Positions 36,098-45,190 of a stretch of 64,000 bases of DNA are shown here, one piece after another. This stretch comes from Actinomycetes bacterium (GTDB taxonomy: Bacteria > Actinomycetota > Actinomycetes > Nanopelagicales > Nanopelagicaceae). Where the stretch lies: assembly GCA_014190155.1 (NCBI GenBank), contig BJFY01000001.1, positions 1 to 64,000 on the forward strand, written 5' to 3'. The notes below the pieces were generated by a model. The model was not told where the DNA came from. It did no database searches and worked only from the letters and a program-made list of their open reading frames with translations. A program made the translations under genes and the position numbers. How positions within the stretch are numbered: the first letter of the stretch is position 1; each line of letters opens with the position of its first letter.

Positions 36098-37138
36098 ATC
36101 TGCGAGCACAACCGCAGCCCGCTCAACCAATTCGTCAGTTAGATCTAAATGCGTAACTAGTCGAACATATTTTGGTCCAATTGCGCCAACCCAGACGCCT
36201 GCATCTTTAGCAGCTTGTACAAAAGTTGTTGAATCGATGTTAAGCGAACCCAATTCAATTCCAACAATATTAGTTACGACTTTGCTGGCATCTACTGCAT
36301 TCGGCGCAACCTTGGCGCATGCTTGCGCAAGAATTTGTGCTCTGCGGTGATCTTCCCTAAGCAATGGCAGGTTGTTATCAAGGGCGTAATGACCAGCAGC
36401 TGCGATTATTCCCACTTGGCGCATGCCACCGCCGTATCGCTTCCGCCAAACTCGAGCGCTGGCAACATGTTCTTTGCTGCCAAGCATTACCGACCCAATT
36501 GGTGCGCCGAGACCTTTCGATAAGCAGATGCTGATGGTGTCGAAATATTTTGCAATTTCCTTAAGTTCAAAACCTTCTGCGATGTGAGCGTTCCAAATCC
36601 GCGCACCATCTAAATGCATGGTCATCCCAGATGAGAGCGAGGCTTTTCGTAAAGCCACAATTTCAGCCATGGATTGCACGGTACCGCCACCAAAATTATG
36701 GGTATTCTCAATTGCGATTGCCGTGGTTGAGACTAAATGCACTCCAGAATTTGGTCGAGCAATTCGCATCGCATCATCAGCTTTAAGAATTCCATTTTGA
36801 GACGCCCAAGTGCGCGTTGTGATTCCACTAAAGACTGCGGCGGCGCCGAGTTCTGCCCGAGCGATATGAGAATTTTCGTCACAAATTAGTTCCTCACCAG
36901 GTTTCACCAACATTTTTATTGCAAGTTGATTTGTGAGTGAACCAGTCGCTGCAAATAATCCAGCCGCTTTGCCAAACATTTCTGCAGTTCGTTCTTCGAG
37001 CGAATTAACTGTTGGATCATCACCGTAAACATCGTCGCCAACTTTTGCTGCAGAAATGGCTGCGAGCATCCCTGTAGATGGGCGGGTGACGGTGTCGGAG
37101 CGCAGATCAACAATAGGTGGTTGCGAAGCTGTAGTCAT
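36071..37138 (-). CDS. ltaE: Low-specificity L-threonine aldolase
   Basis: PLP enzyme converting L-threonine to glycine and acetaldehyde. 355 residues. The N-terminus has VDLRSDTVTRPSTGM and VGDDVYGDDPTVNSLEE, and MHLDGARIWNAHIA carries the PLP Asp. The PLP lysine is in CLSKGLGAPIGSVM. It overlaps the convergent ogt by 27 bases. Confidence 0.94.
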   Translation of the reverse strand: MTTASQPPIVDLRSDTVTRPSTGMLAAISAAKVGDDVYGDDPTVNSLEERTAEMFGKAAGLFAATGSLTNQLAIKMLVKPGEELICDENSHIARAELGAAAVFSGITTRTWASQNGILKADDAMRIARPNSGVHLVSTTAIAIENTHNFGGGTVQSMAEIVALRKASLSSGMTMHLDGARIWNAHIAEGFELKEIAKYFDTISICLSKGLGAPIGSVMLGSKEHVASARVWRKRYGGGMRQVGIIAAAGHYALDNNLPLLREDHRRAQILAQACAKVAPNAVDASKVVTNIVGIELGSLNIDSTTFVQAAKDAGVWVGAIGPKYVRLVTHLDLTDELVERAAVVLADLLQKALVA

Positions 37139-37158
37139 GGCGTAATCCTCTCATGGAA

Positions 37159-38013
37159 CTATTTTTCAGTTAACACAATCAAATACATTGAGATTAATAC
37201 CAAAATTCCACCAATAATAATTTTAGGCGTAAGAATTTCGCCACCGAACCAAACTGCAAAGAGTGCTGCGAATACGGACTCGTTTGTAATTAGCACGGCA
37301 ACCGTGGTTGGCGACATGACTGATTGCGCCCAAGTTTGGATTATGAATGCAAAGGCAGTCGCAAATACTGCACAGAAAATTACAACTCCCCAAACACCTT
37401 TGTCCGGCGGGGCTACATACCCACCCGGAATAGATGCAACCCCAGTTATAGCGGCGCAAGTGGCTAGTTGGGTGATGGTCATCGCATAGGTATCTCTGCC
37501 AGCGCTCCATTCACCCAAAGCGATAATGTGCGCGGAGAAAAAAATTACGCAAATCAAAACTAAGAATGCGCCAAAATTTATTGAAAACCCTTGGAACGAT
37601 AAAAGAATTAATCCAATCGTAGCTATTGCAACTGCTATCCAAGCTTTACCCGTAACTTTTCGATGCAAAATTGATGCCGCTATTAATGGTGTTAATACAA
37701 CATAAAGCCCAGTAACAAATCCGGTGATAGCTGCTGTGGTATTACTAAGTCCGTAAGTTTGAAAAATGAAACCTAAACCTAAAAAACTGCCAGCACCAAC
37801 TCCGCGGAGTGCGAGATCTCGGTTGATTAACTTAAGGGCTTTCGGCCGCAATAAAATCAGAATTAAAGTAGCTAACGAAAATCTAGTGAAGAGGAAATCA
37901 TTTATCGGCTGTCGACTGATGGAATCCTTCATCAATACAAATGTTGCCCCCCACATCGCGGCGACTGCGACAAGCGCAAGCGGTGCGAGCTTGAACTTTA
38001 ATGAGTGTTTCAT
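37159..38013 (-). CDS. EamA/DMT-family permease
   Basis: 284 residues, about ten membrane segments in two EamA halves; the first begins LVAVAAMWGATFVLMKDSI. It overlaps nfo by 4 bases (ATGA) in the same direction and lies 20 bases upstream of ltaE. The substrate is unknown; proximity to threonine aldolase allows but does not show amino-acid export. Confidence 0.85.
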   Translation of the reverse strand: MKHSLKFKLAPLALVAVAAMWGATFVLMKDSISRQPINDFLFTRFSLATLILILLRPKALKLINRDLALRGVGAGSFLGLGFIFQTYGLSNTTAAITGFVTGLYVVLTPLIAASILHRKVTGKAWIAVAIATIGLILLSFQGFSINFGAFLVLICVIFFSAHIIALGEWSAGRDTYAMTITQLATCAAITGVASIPGGYVAPPDKGVWGVVIFCAVFATAFAFIIQTWAQSVMSPTTVAVLITNESVFAALFAVWFGGEILTPKIIIGGILVLISMYLIVLTEK

Positions 38014-38888
38014 TTCTTAATTGCACTTCTAAACTTCTTTAGGAGCGCAACTTCTTTGCTGTGCTCTGGTTCTTCGCCCGGAGTTTCTAGAATCAGAGGT
38101 GCGTTTTTAACGGCGGGGTGAGCCAGCAATTCTTTAAAGGGATCTAATCCAATTTCACCATCACCTAAATTTTGATGGCGGTCTTTAAGTGCGCCTAGTA
38201 CATCCATTGAGTCGTTTGCGTGAATTAATTGAATTCGCTCAATACCCGCGATTTGTACCAATAAATCTAGAGTTTCGGTCATACCGCCTTTCTTTTTAAT
38301 ATCGTGACCAGCCGCAAAGACGTGACAAGTGTCAAGACAGATTCCGACCTTTGGATGGTATTCAAATGCTTTTAAGTAATTCTCCAAGTCATCCAATTTT
38401 TTAACAAGAGATTGCCCTTGACCGGCAGTTGGTTCCAGAAGCAACATTGGAGAATCATCAGTTAATTTTTCTAAAACTGGAAGCATTCCTTTTTTAATTT
38501 GTTTCCAAGCACTTTCTACATGGCCAACGTCAACAGCAGAGCCGGTGTGGATCACAACTCCGAGCGCACCGATATCTTGGCCACGTTGCAGAGAGTATGC
38601 AGTAGAGCGAATAGAGTTTTCGTAAGTTCCGACGGTAGGAGAACCAAGGTTGATTAGAAATGGCGCGTGTACATAAGTCTCTAAATTTAATTCTTTGCAT
38701 TTTTCGCGAAAGGCTAGATCTGCGGTTGGATTTGCTTCGGGGGTTGCCCAGCCTCTTGGATTTGAAGTGAAAACTTGAATGGCTTCGGCTTGGATAGTCT
38801 CCGCATAAGCAATGGAACGCTTAGCCATTCCGCCAGAAGTCGGAACATGTGCACCAATTCGCGGGCGAACTATTTCACTTTTAGGCAT
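38010..38888 (-). CDS. nfo: Endonuclease IV (AP endonuclease)
   Basis: Zinc-dependent base-excision repair nuclease, 292 residues, TIM-barrel type. Metal-ligand motifs visible in order are HAPFLINLGSP, LLLEPTAGQG, GICLDTCHVFAAGHD, IHANDSM and DRHQNLGDGEIG. It follows the PASTA kinase gene after 4 bases. Confidence 0.95.
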   Translation of the reverse strand: MPKSEIVRPRIGAHVPTSGGMAKRSIAYAETIQAEAIQVFTSNPRGWATPEANPTADLAFREKCKELNLETYVHAPFLINLGSPTVGTYENSIRSTAYSLQRGQDIGALGVVIHTGSAVDVGHVESAWKQIKKGMLPVLEKLTDDSPMLLLEPTAGQGQSLVKKLDDLENYLKAFEYHPKVGICLDTCHVFAAGHDIKKKGGMTETLDLLVQIAGIERIQLIHANDSMDVLGALKDRHQNLGDGEIGLDPFKELLAHPAVKNAPLILETPGEEPEHSKEVALLKKFRSAIKK

Positions 38889-38892
38889 TAAG

Positions 38893-40839
38893 TTAGCCTA
38901 CAGTGATAGTGATTTTCGAGCCACGTTTAACTTTCGTACCAGCTTTTGGTGAAATATTAGTGACAGTTTTAACCTTCTTACTTCCAATCTTCTTGATTAT
39001 CACGGCTAAATCACTGTTGACGATATCTTTAGTAGCTTCTGCGACTCCCTTATTAAGTACGTTAGGCACGAATACATATTGAGAACCTTTTGAAACTATC
39101 AGAGCAATCACGCTACCTTTTGGAATGGCTTGACTGCCATCGGGGGTTTGTTTTATAACCAAACCTTTCATGACAGATTCATCAAAATCATAAGTGACAT
39201 CTACTCTAAAACCAGCGTCGGATAGTTCGTTTAGCGCTTGCTCGCCACTTTTGCCGAGGTATGCTGCGGCTTCAATTTTCTCCACACCTTTACTGATGGT
39301 GAAATTTACGACGGTATCCCGTTTAAGTGCGTCACCACTTGCGGGGCTAGATGAAATTATGTAGCCAAGTGGGATCTCACTATTAAAAGCTTCAGTTTGG
39401 TTACCAACTTTTAAATTTTGTTCAGTAATTAATTTAATCGCAGCATCTGGTTGCAGTCCTTTTAGTTGGGGAACGTTATATCGCTCTTTCCCTTTAGAGA
39501 TATTTAGATAAACGGTGCTGCCACTTTCAACTTTTCCGCCGCCACCAGGTATCGAAGAAATAACTTTTCCACCTTCAACATCTTCGCTGTAAATTTCAGC
39601 TTTTACTGATACTTGTAACCCAAGGGGCGATATTTGGGAAGTAGCGTTCTTTACGGACATACCGACAACTGAAGGAACTACGACCCGAGCACCTGGACCA
39701 AGGATTACAAACCAAGCAACAACCCCAACTGCGACCGCAATACCTAGCGCTATAAATCTATTTCGTTTTATTCGCTTTGATAGTTTGCGTTTCTTTCGAA
39801 TTTCAGCAGTATTAGAAATTTTCTTATCTTCGTTTTTCAATGTACCAACCGCCGGTTCCTTATTAACTATTTGTTCGGTTTTCGAGATTAAGGCCGCCAT
39901 ACCTTTTGGCATAGCTCGTTTTGAGCGCTCTTTTACTGGCTTAAGTGAAATTGGCGGAAGATCTAATTCAAGGCTCATTTGCCGCTTGCTAGGTGTGAAC
40001 TTTTCCGAAATATTATTTAACTCCGCAAGTAGTTCAGTTGCATCTTTAGGTCGTTGATCCGGATTCGATGCAGTAGCCCGTTGAACTAGCGCATCAATTT
40101 CTGGTGGGATGCTTGGCTTAAGAGTGGATGGCGCGGGAACTTTTTCATTTACGTGCTTAAAAGCAATTTGAATCGGGTCTTCACCTTTATAAGGTTTTTC
40201 GCCAGTAAGAATTTCAAATAGCACAATTCCAACGGCGTAGACATCGCTACGGGCATCGGCAATTCCACGTTGCACTTGTTCGGGAGATAAATAAGAAACG
40301 CTCCCTAGAATTACGCTGGATTCAACGGTCATAGTGGTTCCGAGAAGTGCTCCTCTAGCTAAACCAAAATCCGCAATCTTCACTCGACCATCTTTAGAGA
40401 TTAAAATATTTTCTGGCTTTATGTCGCGATGCACAATTCCCAATTTATGGGCTGCACTTAGCGCACTTAAAACGGGAGAGATGACACCGATTGCTTGGTC
40501 AATACTTAGCGATCCTTGTTCATGCAAATATTCGCGAAGCGTATTTCCCTCAACTAACTCCATCACAATAAAGACTGCTGGCGCGCCACCTTGATTCCAG
40601 CCTTGGTCTTGAACTGCCACAATATTTGGGTGCGTTAACGCAGCTGCGGCTTTGGCCTCGCGAATGAATCTCGCAACGAAAGCTTCATCTTGCGCCAAGT
40701 GCGGATGCATAATCTTTACTGCAACATGTCGATCAAGTCGTAAATCCAGCGCTGCATAAATTGTGGCCATGCCACCAGAGGCAATTAACCGGGTAAGTTG
40801 ATAGCGGCCATCAATAACTTCCCCGGATAAGTCAGACAC
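38893..40839 (-). CDS. Serine/threonine protein kinase with four PASTA repeats
   Basis: 648 residues. The kinase domain (about 10-275) has GGMATIYAALD, VAVKIMH, the catalytic loop HRDIKPENIL, DFGLARG and APE-equivalent SPEQVQRG. A basic juxtamembrane segment and one membrane helix (FIALGIAVAVGVVAWFVILG, near 370) lead to four PASTA repeats that should read muropeptides outside the cell. The neighbourhood of aroG, a crtE-type synthase and metF matches the location of PknL in Mycobacterium tuberculosis, but that protein lacks PASTA repeats, so it is called only PknB/PknL-like. Confidence 0.92.
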   Translation of the reverse strand: MSDLSGEVIDGRYQLTRLIASGGMATIYAALDLRLDRHVAVKIMHPHLAQDEAFVARFIREAKAAAALTHPNIVAVQDQGWNQGGAPAVFIVMELVEGNTLREYLHEQGSLSIDQAIGVISPVLSALSAAHKLGIVHRDIKPENILISKDGRVKIADFGLARGALLGTTMTVESSVILGSVSYLSPEQVQRGIADARSDVYAVGIVLFEILTGEKPYKGEDPIQIAFKHVNEKVPAPSTLKPSIPPEIDALVQRATASNPDQRPKDATELLAELNNISEKFTPSKRQMSLELDLPPISLKPVKERSKRAMPKGMAALISKTEQIVNKEPAVGTLKNEDKKISNTAEIRKKRKLSKRIKRNRFIALGIAVAVGVVAWFVILGPGARVVVPSVVGMSVKNATSQISPLGLQVSVKAEIYSEDVEGGKVISSIPGGGGKVESGSTVYLNISKGKERYNVPQLKGLQPDAAIKLITEQNLKVGNQTEAFNSEIPLGYIISSSPASGDALKRDTVVNFTISKGVEKIEAAAYLGKSGEQALNELSDAGFRVDVTYDFDESVMKGLVIKQTPDGSQAIPKGSVIALIVSKGSQYVFVPNVLNKGVAEATKDIVNSDLAVIIKKIGSKKVKTVTNISPKAGTKVKRGSKITITVG

Positions 40840-40891
40840 GACGAAATCCTAGAGAAGGGCAAGCTATAAATCGGGGAGGGCAGGGTCAATT

Positions 40892-41458
40892 TCAATATAA
40901 ATTGCCATCAATTCGCAGATTCGCGCACTCCCTGGTTTTATCGCGTTCGAAATAATCCAATTCAAGCAATTGCCATTTTTGCATCTGGGCCTCAATTTCA
41001 TTTCCATCCCGAGCTAGAACGCGTTTTAAACCAAGTTCAGTTGCTACATCTATCCAGATTAAATAATTTGCATATTTACGAACCACTGCTTGAGCTGAAC
41101 CAACCCCTTCCAAGATTAAGTATTGCGGCGGATCAAACGAAACCGTAACGCCTGGTTTCATGTTGAACCAATCAAATACTCGATACTCGGCGCGCTTTTC
41201 TAGCGCAACTGGTTTTAATATCTGGTTCTCAATGTTACGGGTTAATGTAGAAGTGAGGGCATCATCCCATCCTTGATAAAGTGCATCCATATGAATGGTT
41301 ACTACCGTGAATGGGTTCAGCGCAGCCTCTAATGCAAATGAAAGCGTAGTTTTCCCAGAGCCGGCTGGACCATCGATAGCAATTACGCGAGTAGCGCCAC
41401 ACGCAGGTGGCGCAGCGTCGACATCCCTAATTAATTCTAAAAAATTATTTTTTAACAT
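40892..41458 (-). CDS. P-loop kinase of unknown specificity, candidate thiamine-trapping kinase
   Basis: 188-residue uridine-kinase-like NTPase. Walker A is IDGPAGSGKTTLS (about residues 28-40), an acidic HMDAL follows at 56-60, and a lid-like RDGNEIEAQMQKWQ lies later. No signature assigns it to uridine, nicotinamide riboside or pantothenate kinase. It overlaps pnuT by 14 bases and sits under the same TPP riboswitch. PnuC-type facilitators need a kinase to trap the vitamin, so thiamine phosphorylation is the leading inference. ATG 41458 is preferred to a TTG at 41497. Confidence 0.75.
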   Translation of the reverse strand: MLKNNFLELIRDVDAAPPACGATRVIAIDGPAGSGKTTLSFALEAALNPFTVVTIHMDALYQGWDDALTSTLTRNIENQILKPVALEKRAEYRVFDWFNMKPGVTVSFDPPQYLILEGVGSAQAVVRKYANYLIWIDVATELGLKRVLARDGNEIEAQMQKWQLLELDYFERDKTRECANLRIDGNLY

Positions 41459-42041
41459 TTGTTTCAGCTCGTTGGAACCAACGCACCCATCCAGCAATTG
41501 CTATGAGTACAAAAAGGCCATAAAGAAGTGAAGTGAACCAATAGCCTTGTCGACCATAATGCCAAGTTGCGACGGCATCGACTACAAACCAAAGTGGCCA
41601 GGCTTCATATTTTTCTAACACCATCAAAACTTGCGCAACAGTGCTGCCGACTAATACAAATGAATCTGGCCAAGTTGCAGCCGCACCGATTTTTGCAAGT
41701 GTGGGGGCTAGTGCAATCCAAGAAACTAGCAATATTGCTAACCAAATCAATTTCTCATTATTTTTTAGTTTTGCCGGGATTGCACCTTTTGGACCCCAGC
41801 CAAACCAACCCCAAATACCAGCAGCGACAAAAACAAATTGCAAAAGCGCGCTAGCGATTAGATTTACTTGGAAGAAAAAAATCGCATATAAAATGCTGCT
41901 AGCGACCCACCAGGGCCAAGTAATTCGGACCCCGAAGACTCCTAAGATAACGCCGACTGTTGATGTAATTACCGAAATAAGTTCCAGGAGTGAAACTTCA
42001 TAACCCCAAGCTGTAAAAACCGTGACCATTATTGATGACAT
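41445..42041 (-). CDS. pnuT: PnuC-family vitamin transporter, probable PnuT (thiamine)
   Basis: 198-residue membrane protein with about seven hydrophobic helices and PnuC landmarks (IWGWFGWGP, KYEAWPLWFVVDAVATW). PnuC proteins facilitate diffusion of nicotinamide riboside, riboflavin or thiamine. The TPP riboswitch directly upstream assigns thiamine here. SD AGGAG (42051-42047) is 5 bases from the ATG and is part of the riboswitch P1 helix. A P-loop kinase gene overlaps its end. Confidence 0.9.
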   Translation of the reverse strand: MSSIMVTVFTAWGYEVSLLELISVITSTVGVILGVFGVRITWPWWVASSILYAIFFFQVNLIASALLQFVFVAAGIWGWFGWGPKGAIPAKLKNNEKLIWLAILLVSWIALAPTLAKIGAAATWPDSFVLVGSTVAQVLMVLEKYEAWPLWFVVDAVATWHYGRQGYWFTSLLYGLFVLIAIAGWVRWFQRAETNVKK

Positions 42042-42048
42042 TATTGCT

Positions 42049-42137
42049 CCTTTCCAATTCGCATTACCGAACTGGTGCTACGGTCGATCTGCGGCGCAGA
42101 CCCTCTCAGCCAAATTTTGGCTCCCGATGTTGAAAGG
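42049..42137 (-). promoter_or_regulatory. TPP riboswitch (THI element)
   Basis: On the minus strand the leader has the THI core: GGGAGCC, GGCTGAGAGGGTC, GACC, and CGGTAATGCGAA at the 3' side. P1 pairs CCTTTC (42137-42132) with GAAAGG (42054-42049). That 3' strand overlaps the pnuT ribosome-binding site AGGAG (42051-42047), so TPP binding, which stabilises P1, should hide it. This is a compact translational off-switch. Confidence 0.92.
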
Positions 42138-42181
42138 CTAGCAGAGTTAAGTTTTTTTGCAGATATACGAGAAGATATGGC

Positions 42182-42514
42182 GTGCTCAAATTTGGTTATC
42201 TGGCGATGCTCGGCTTCACGGTAGTTGGCTCGTTTTGGCTAGAAGTAGTTCTTAAAGTGGGAGTGCTGCGCCGGTATAAGCGCGCTTTCTTGAGCATCTT
42301 GCCGAGCGCTTTAATTTTTCTCCTATGGGACAGCTACGCGATCAAAAACGGACATTGGCACTTTGACCCCAAGCAAATTCTTGGTATTTATGGTCCCTTA
42401 AATATTCCGCTTGAAGAGTTCCTCTTTTTCTTAGTTGTGCCACTAGCCGCGTTGATGACAATCGAAGCAGTTCGTAACGTAAAAAAACATTGGATTATTG
42501 GTGATGAAAAATGA
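42182..42514 (+). CDS. crtYc: Lycopene cyclase subunit CrtYc
   Basis: One half of the heterodimeric actinobacterial lycopene cyclase that closes beta rings. 110 residues, three membrane segments, and the CarR-domain motif NIPLEEFLFFLVVPLAAL (about 78-95). It starts at a GTG. It overlaps crtYd by 4 bases and is divergent from the riboswitch-controlled pnuT. Confidence 0.92.
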   Translation: MLKFGYLAMLGFTVVGSFWLEVVLKVGVLRRYKRAFLSILPSALIFLLWDSYAIKNGHWHFDPKQILGIYGPLNIPLEEFLFFLVVPLAALMTIEAVRNVKKHWIIGDEK

Positions 42515-42819
42515 GTTATTCAATGATTGCAGTCATTGCACTGTTTATCGCAATAGTTTTAGATCTATTTGTTATTAAATCTAAGCTCATCGCTAGAAAA
42601 GTATTTTGGACTTCCTATGCCATAATCTTGCCGTTTCAATTACTGACAAACTGGTGGTTAACATCAAGAAATATTGTGATGTATAACGAGGCAACTATTT
42701 TCGGTCTCAGAATTGCATCAGCGCCAATTGAAGATTTACTATTTGGATTCTCACTGGTGCTATCGGTTTTATCAATGTGGATATTTTGGGGACGTCGGGC
42801 ACCTAGCGACGAGCGCTGA
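42511..42819 (+). CDS. crtYd: Lycopene cyclase subunit CrtYd
   Basis: Second half of the heterodimeric lycopene cyclase, 102 residues with three membrane segments and the motif APIEDLLFGFSLVLSVLS (about 71-88). It is translated with crtYc through an ATGA overlap. Its 3' end overlaps convergent crtB by 17 bases. Confidence 0.9.
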   Translation: MSYSMIAVIALFIAIVLDLFVIKSKLIARKVFWTSYAIILPFQLLTNWWLTSRNIVMYNEATIFGLRIASAPIEDLLFGFSLVLSVLSMWIFWGRRAPSDER

Positions 42820-43705
42820 TTGCTTGCAGCCACGCTGGGAATGCTACTGAAATCCTTCGGAACGTGGAAGTTTTCGCTCTTTTCGTAAATATTTGGTAAT
42901 CAATTTTTTCAACTTCATCAACGATCCCACAATAAAGTTCGCTTGCCGCTCTTATACATGGACGACTGGTTCGGTCTAGTAGTTCAATGCCGGGCATAGC
43001 TGCTCTTTGTAATTGCCGGACTCGAGTGATTTGAAATTGCAGCGCGTTTTTGATTTCCGGTGTAAGTATCCGTTTTTCCAACATCGAACGATCAACCCCG
43101 AATTGTTGCAACTCTTGCAGAGGTAAGTAGATTCGACCTCGTTCTAAATCTTCGCCAACATCTCGGATGAAATTCGCTAGTTGGAATGCAGTTCCTAGCC
43201 GCTCTGCGGCTTCGTACGCCGCTTTTTGGGCTCCACCTAAAATTGGCAACATTTCCAGACCGATTACAGCGGCAGATCCATATACATATTCTTGTAATTC
43301 GGCAAAAGTTTCGTATGAAGTTTTAGTTAGGTCCATTGCCATAGATTTTAGAAATGCCTCAAAATAGTGAATCGGTATGTTGAATTGGTTTACGGTATTG
43401 ACTAAAGCTCGACCAATATCATCATTACTTACACCATTTTCTAAATCTTGAATTAATTTTTGACTCCAATTTTTGAGCACTGCTTCTTTCTCGGAAATCA
43501 AGAGGCTCGATGCCAGATCATCCACAATTTCATCGGCAAATCTGGCAAAACCATAGAGGGCGTGTACATGTGGTCGTTTACTTTTGGGTAATAGAAGTGT
43601 TGCTAGGTAGTAAGTTTTTCCATGTAAAGAATTTAAGCGTTTGCATTCGGCATAAGAAGCTCGTAACTGCGGATCTAAAATTCCAGCAGCTGTAAGTTCG
43701 TCCAT
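42803..43705 (-). CDS. crtB: Phytoene synthase
   Basis: Condenses two GGPP into phytoene. 300 residues. The two Asp-rich motifs are ARFADEIVDD (about residues 53-62) and NFIRDVGEDLERGRIYLP (about 178-195). It starts next to the crtI stop, so crtE-crtI-crtB is one operon. Confidence 0.95.
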   Translation of the reverse strand: MDELTAAGILDPQLRASYAECKRLNSLHGKTYYLATLLLPKSKRPHVHALYGFARFADEIVDDLASSLLISEKEAVLKNWSQKLIQDLENGVSNDDIGRALVNTVNQFNIPIHYFEAFLKSMAMDLTKTSYETFAELQEYVYGSAAVIGLEMLPILGGAQKAAYEAAERLGTAFQLANFIRDVGEDLERGRIYLPLQELQQFGVDRSMLEKRILTPEIKNALQFQITRVRQLQRAAMPGIELLDRTSRPCIRAASELYCGIVDEVEKIDYQIFTKRAKTSTFRRISVAFPAWLQAISARR

Positions 43706-45190
43706 CTATTTAATCGTTCCAACAATTCGCTCCGCAGCCAGCCTTCCAGAAATTAAAACCATTGGTACTCCAACTCCAGGTTGAGTACCAGATCCAGTAA
43801 ATACTACGTTCTCAAAACCGTGCGCCATATTTCGCGGTCTAAATGGACCAGTTTGGAAAAATGTATGAGCACTTGCGAAAGGTGCGCCCCGTTCCATTCC
43901 CATTCGTTCCCAATCTAACGGAGTAGTCATTGTTTCGACCTCAATCGAGTTACCAAAATCTGTATAACCGCGAGCCTCCATGGTTTTAATCATTTGGTCG
44001 CGATATTTTGGAGCGGTTATATTCCAATCAATATCCGCATCTAGATTAGGTGTAGGAAACAATGCGTAATAACTATGTTTGCCCGCGGGGGCTAAAGATT
44101 TATCGTCATAAGTGGGAATTGTTACTAGCAAACTAGGATCAGTCATTAGCGTTTTCTTATTAATTAACTCATCAAATACGCCATCCCACGATTCGCCGAA
44201 GTGGATGTTGTGGTGTGCTAGGTGTGGATAAGACTTATTAGATCCAATCAGTAGCGTCGCGCATGAGGGCGAATAGTTAAGTCGCTTAACCGAGAGTGGA
44301 GTTTTACCAAGGAGATCGCGCCAAGCGACCGGAAGATCTGGATTCAAAACCACTACATCGCATTCAATACGTTCTTGGGTATCTGTAATTACTGCGATTG
44401 CCCGACCGTTTCGATGCTCGACCGAAGTTACAGTGGTGCTGTATTTGAAATTCACGCCATGTTTTTCTGCGGCAGCTGCCAGTGCTCGCGGCACAGCATG
44501 CATTCCGCCTTTAGGAAAGAAGACTCCATTTACAGAATCCATATATGCAATAACCGCGTAAATTGCTAGCGCTTGTTGTGGGCTCACCCCTGCGTACATC
44601 GCTTGAAATGAGTAGACCTTTTGGGTTCGCGGATCTTTTAGAAATTGCGAAACTTTGGGAGCGAGTTTGCGAAATCCGCCGAGCGCTATTAATCGGGCTA
44701 AATTTGGGGTTAGTAAATTTAAGGGTGAATCAATATTTCTATCAATGAAATCATTCATCTCATATTTGTAAAGCTTGGTTACAAAATCCACATACTTTCG
44801 GTAGCCAGCAGCTTCATCTGGACCAATAGTTTTAGCAATCTCAATTTCCATTTCTGCGGTGTTTGCGTGGACGTCAAGCTGTGACCCATCTGCATAAAAT
44901 GCGCGATAGAGCGGTTTAAGCGGTGAAAGTTCTAACCAATCTGACATATTTTCACCGACACATGCAAACGCATCCGCAATTAAGTCGGGCATTGTTAGCA
45001 CGCTTGGCCCTGTATCAAAGGCGTATCCAGATTTATTTAATAGTCCATTGCGGCCACCAGGAACGCTTTCCCGTTCAACCACCGTAACTTTTCGACCGGC
45101 ACCAGCAAGACGAAGCGCAGCGCTTAAACCAGCCAGGCCAGCGCCCACAATTACAACGTGATCAGTCGGTCCTTTTACGCGTTTAACCAT
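43706..45190 (-). CDS. crtI: Phytoene desaturase
   Basis: FAD enzyme converting phytoene to lycopene. 494 residues: N-terminal VVIVGAGLAGLSAALRLAG, then FDTGPSVLTMP, and the C-terminal bacterial-type signature GSGTQPGVGVPMVLISGRLA. TAATG overlap with crtE. It is distinguished from the second CrtI-like protein at 47791 by its crtE/crtB partners. Confidence 0.94.
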   Translation of the reverse strand: MVKRVKGPTDHVVIVGAGLAGLSAALRLAGAGRKVTVVERESVPGGRNGLLNKSGYAFDTGPSVLTMPDLIADAFACVGENMSDWLELSPLKPLYRAFYADGSQLDVHANTAEMEIEIAKTIGPDEAAGYRKYVDFVTKLYKYEMNDFIDRNIDSPLNLLTPNLARLIALGGFRKLAPKVSQFLKDPRTQKVYSFQAMYAGVSPQQALAIYAVIAYMDSVNGVFFPKGGMHAVPRALAAAAEKHGVNFKYSTTVTSVEHRNGRAIAVITDTQERIECDVVVLNPDLPVAWRDLLGKTPLSVKRLNYSPSCATLLIGSNKSYPHLAHHNIHFGESWDGVFDELINKKTLMTDPSLLVTIPTYDDKSLAPAGKHSYYALFPTPNLDADIDWNITAPKYRDQMIKTMEARGYTDFGNSIEVETMTTPLDWERMGMERGAPFASAHTFFQTGPFRPRNMAHGFENVVFTGSGTQPGVGVPMVLISGRLAAERIVGTIK

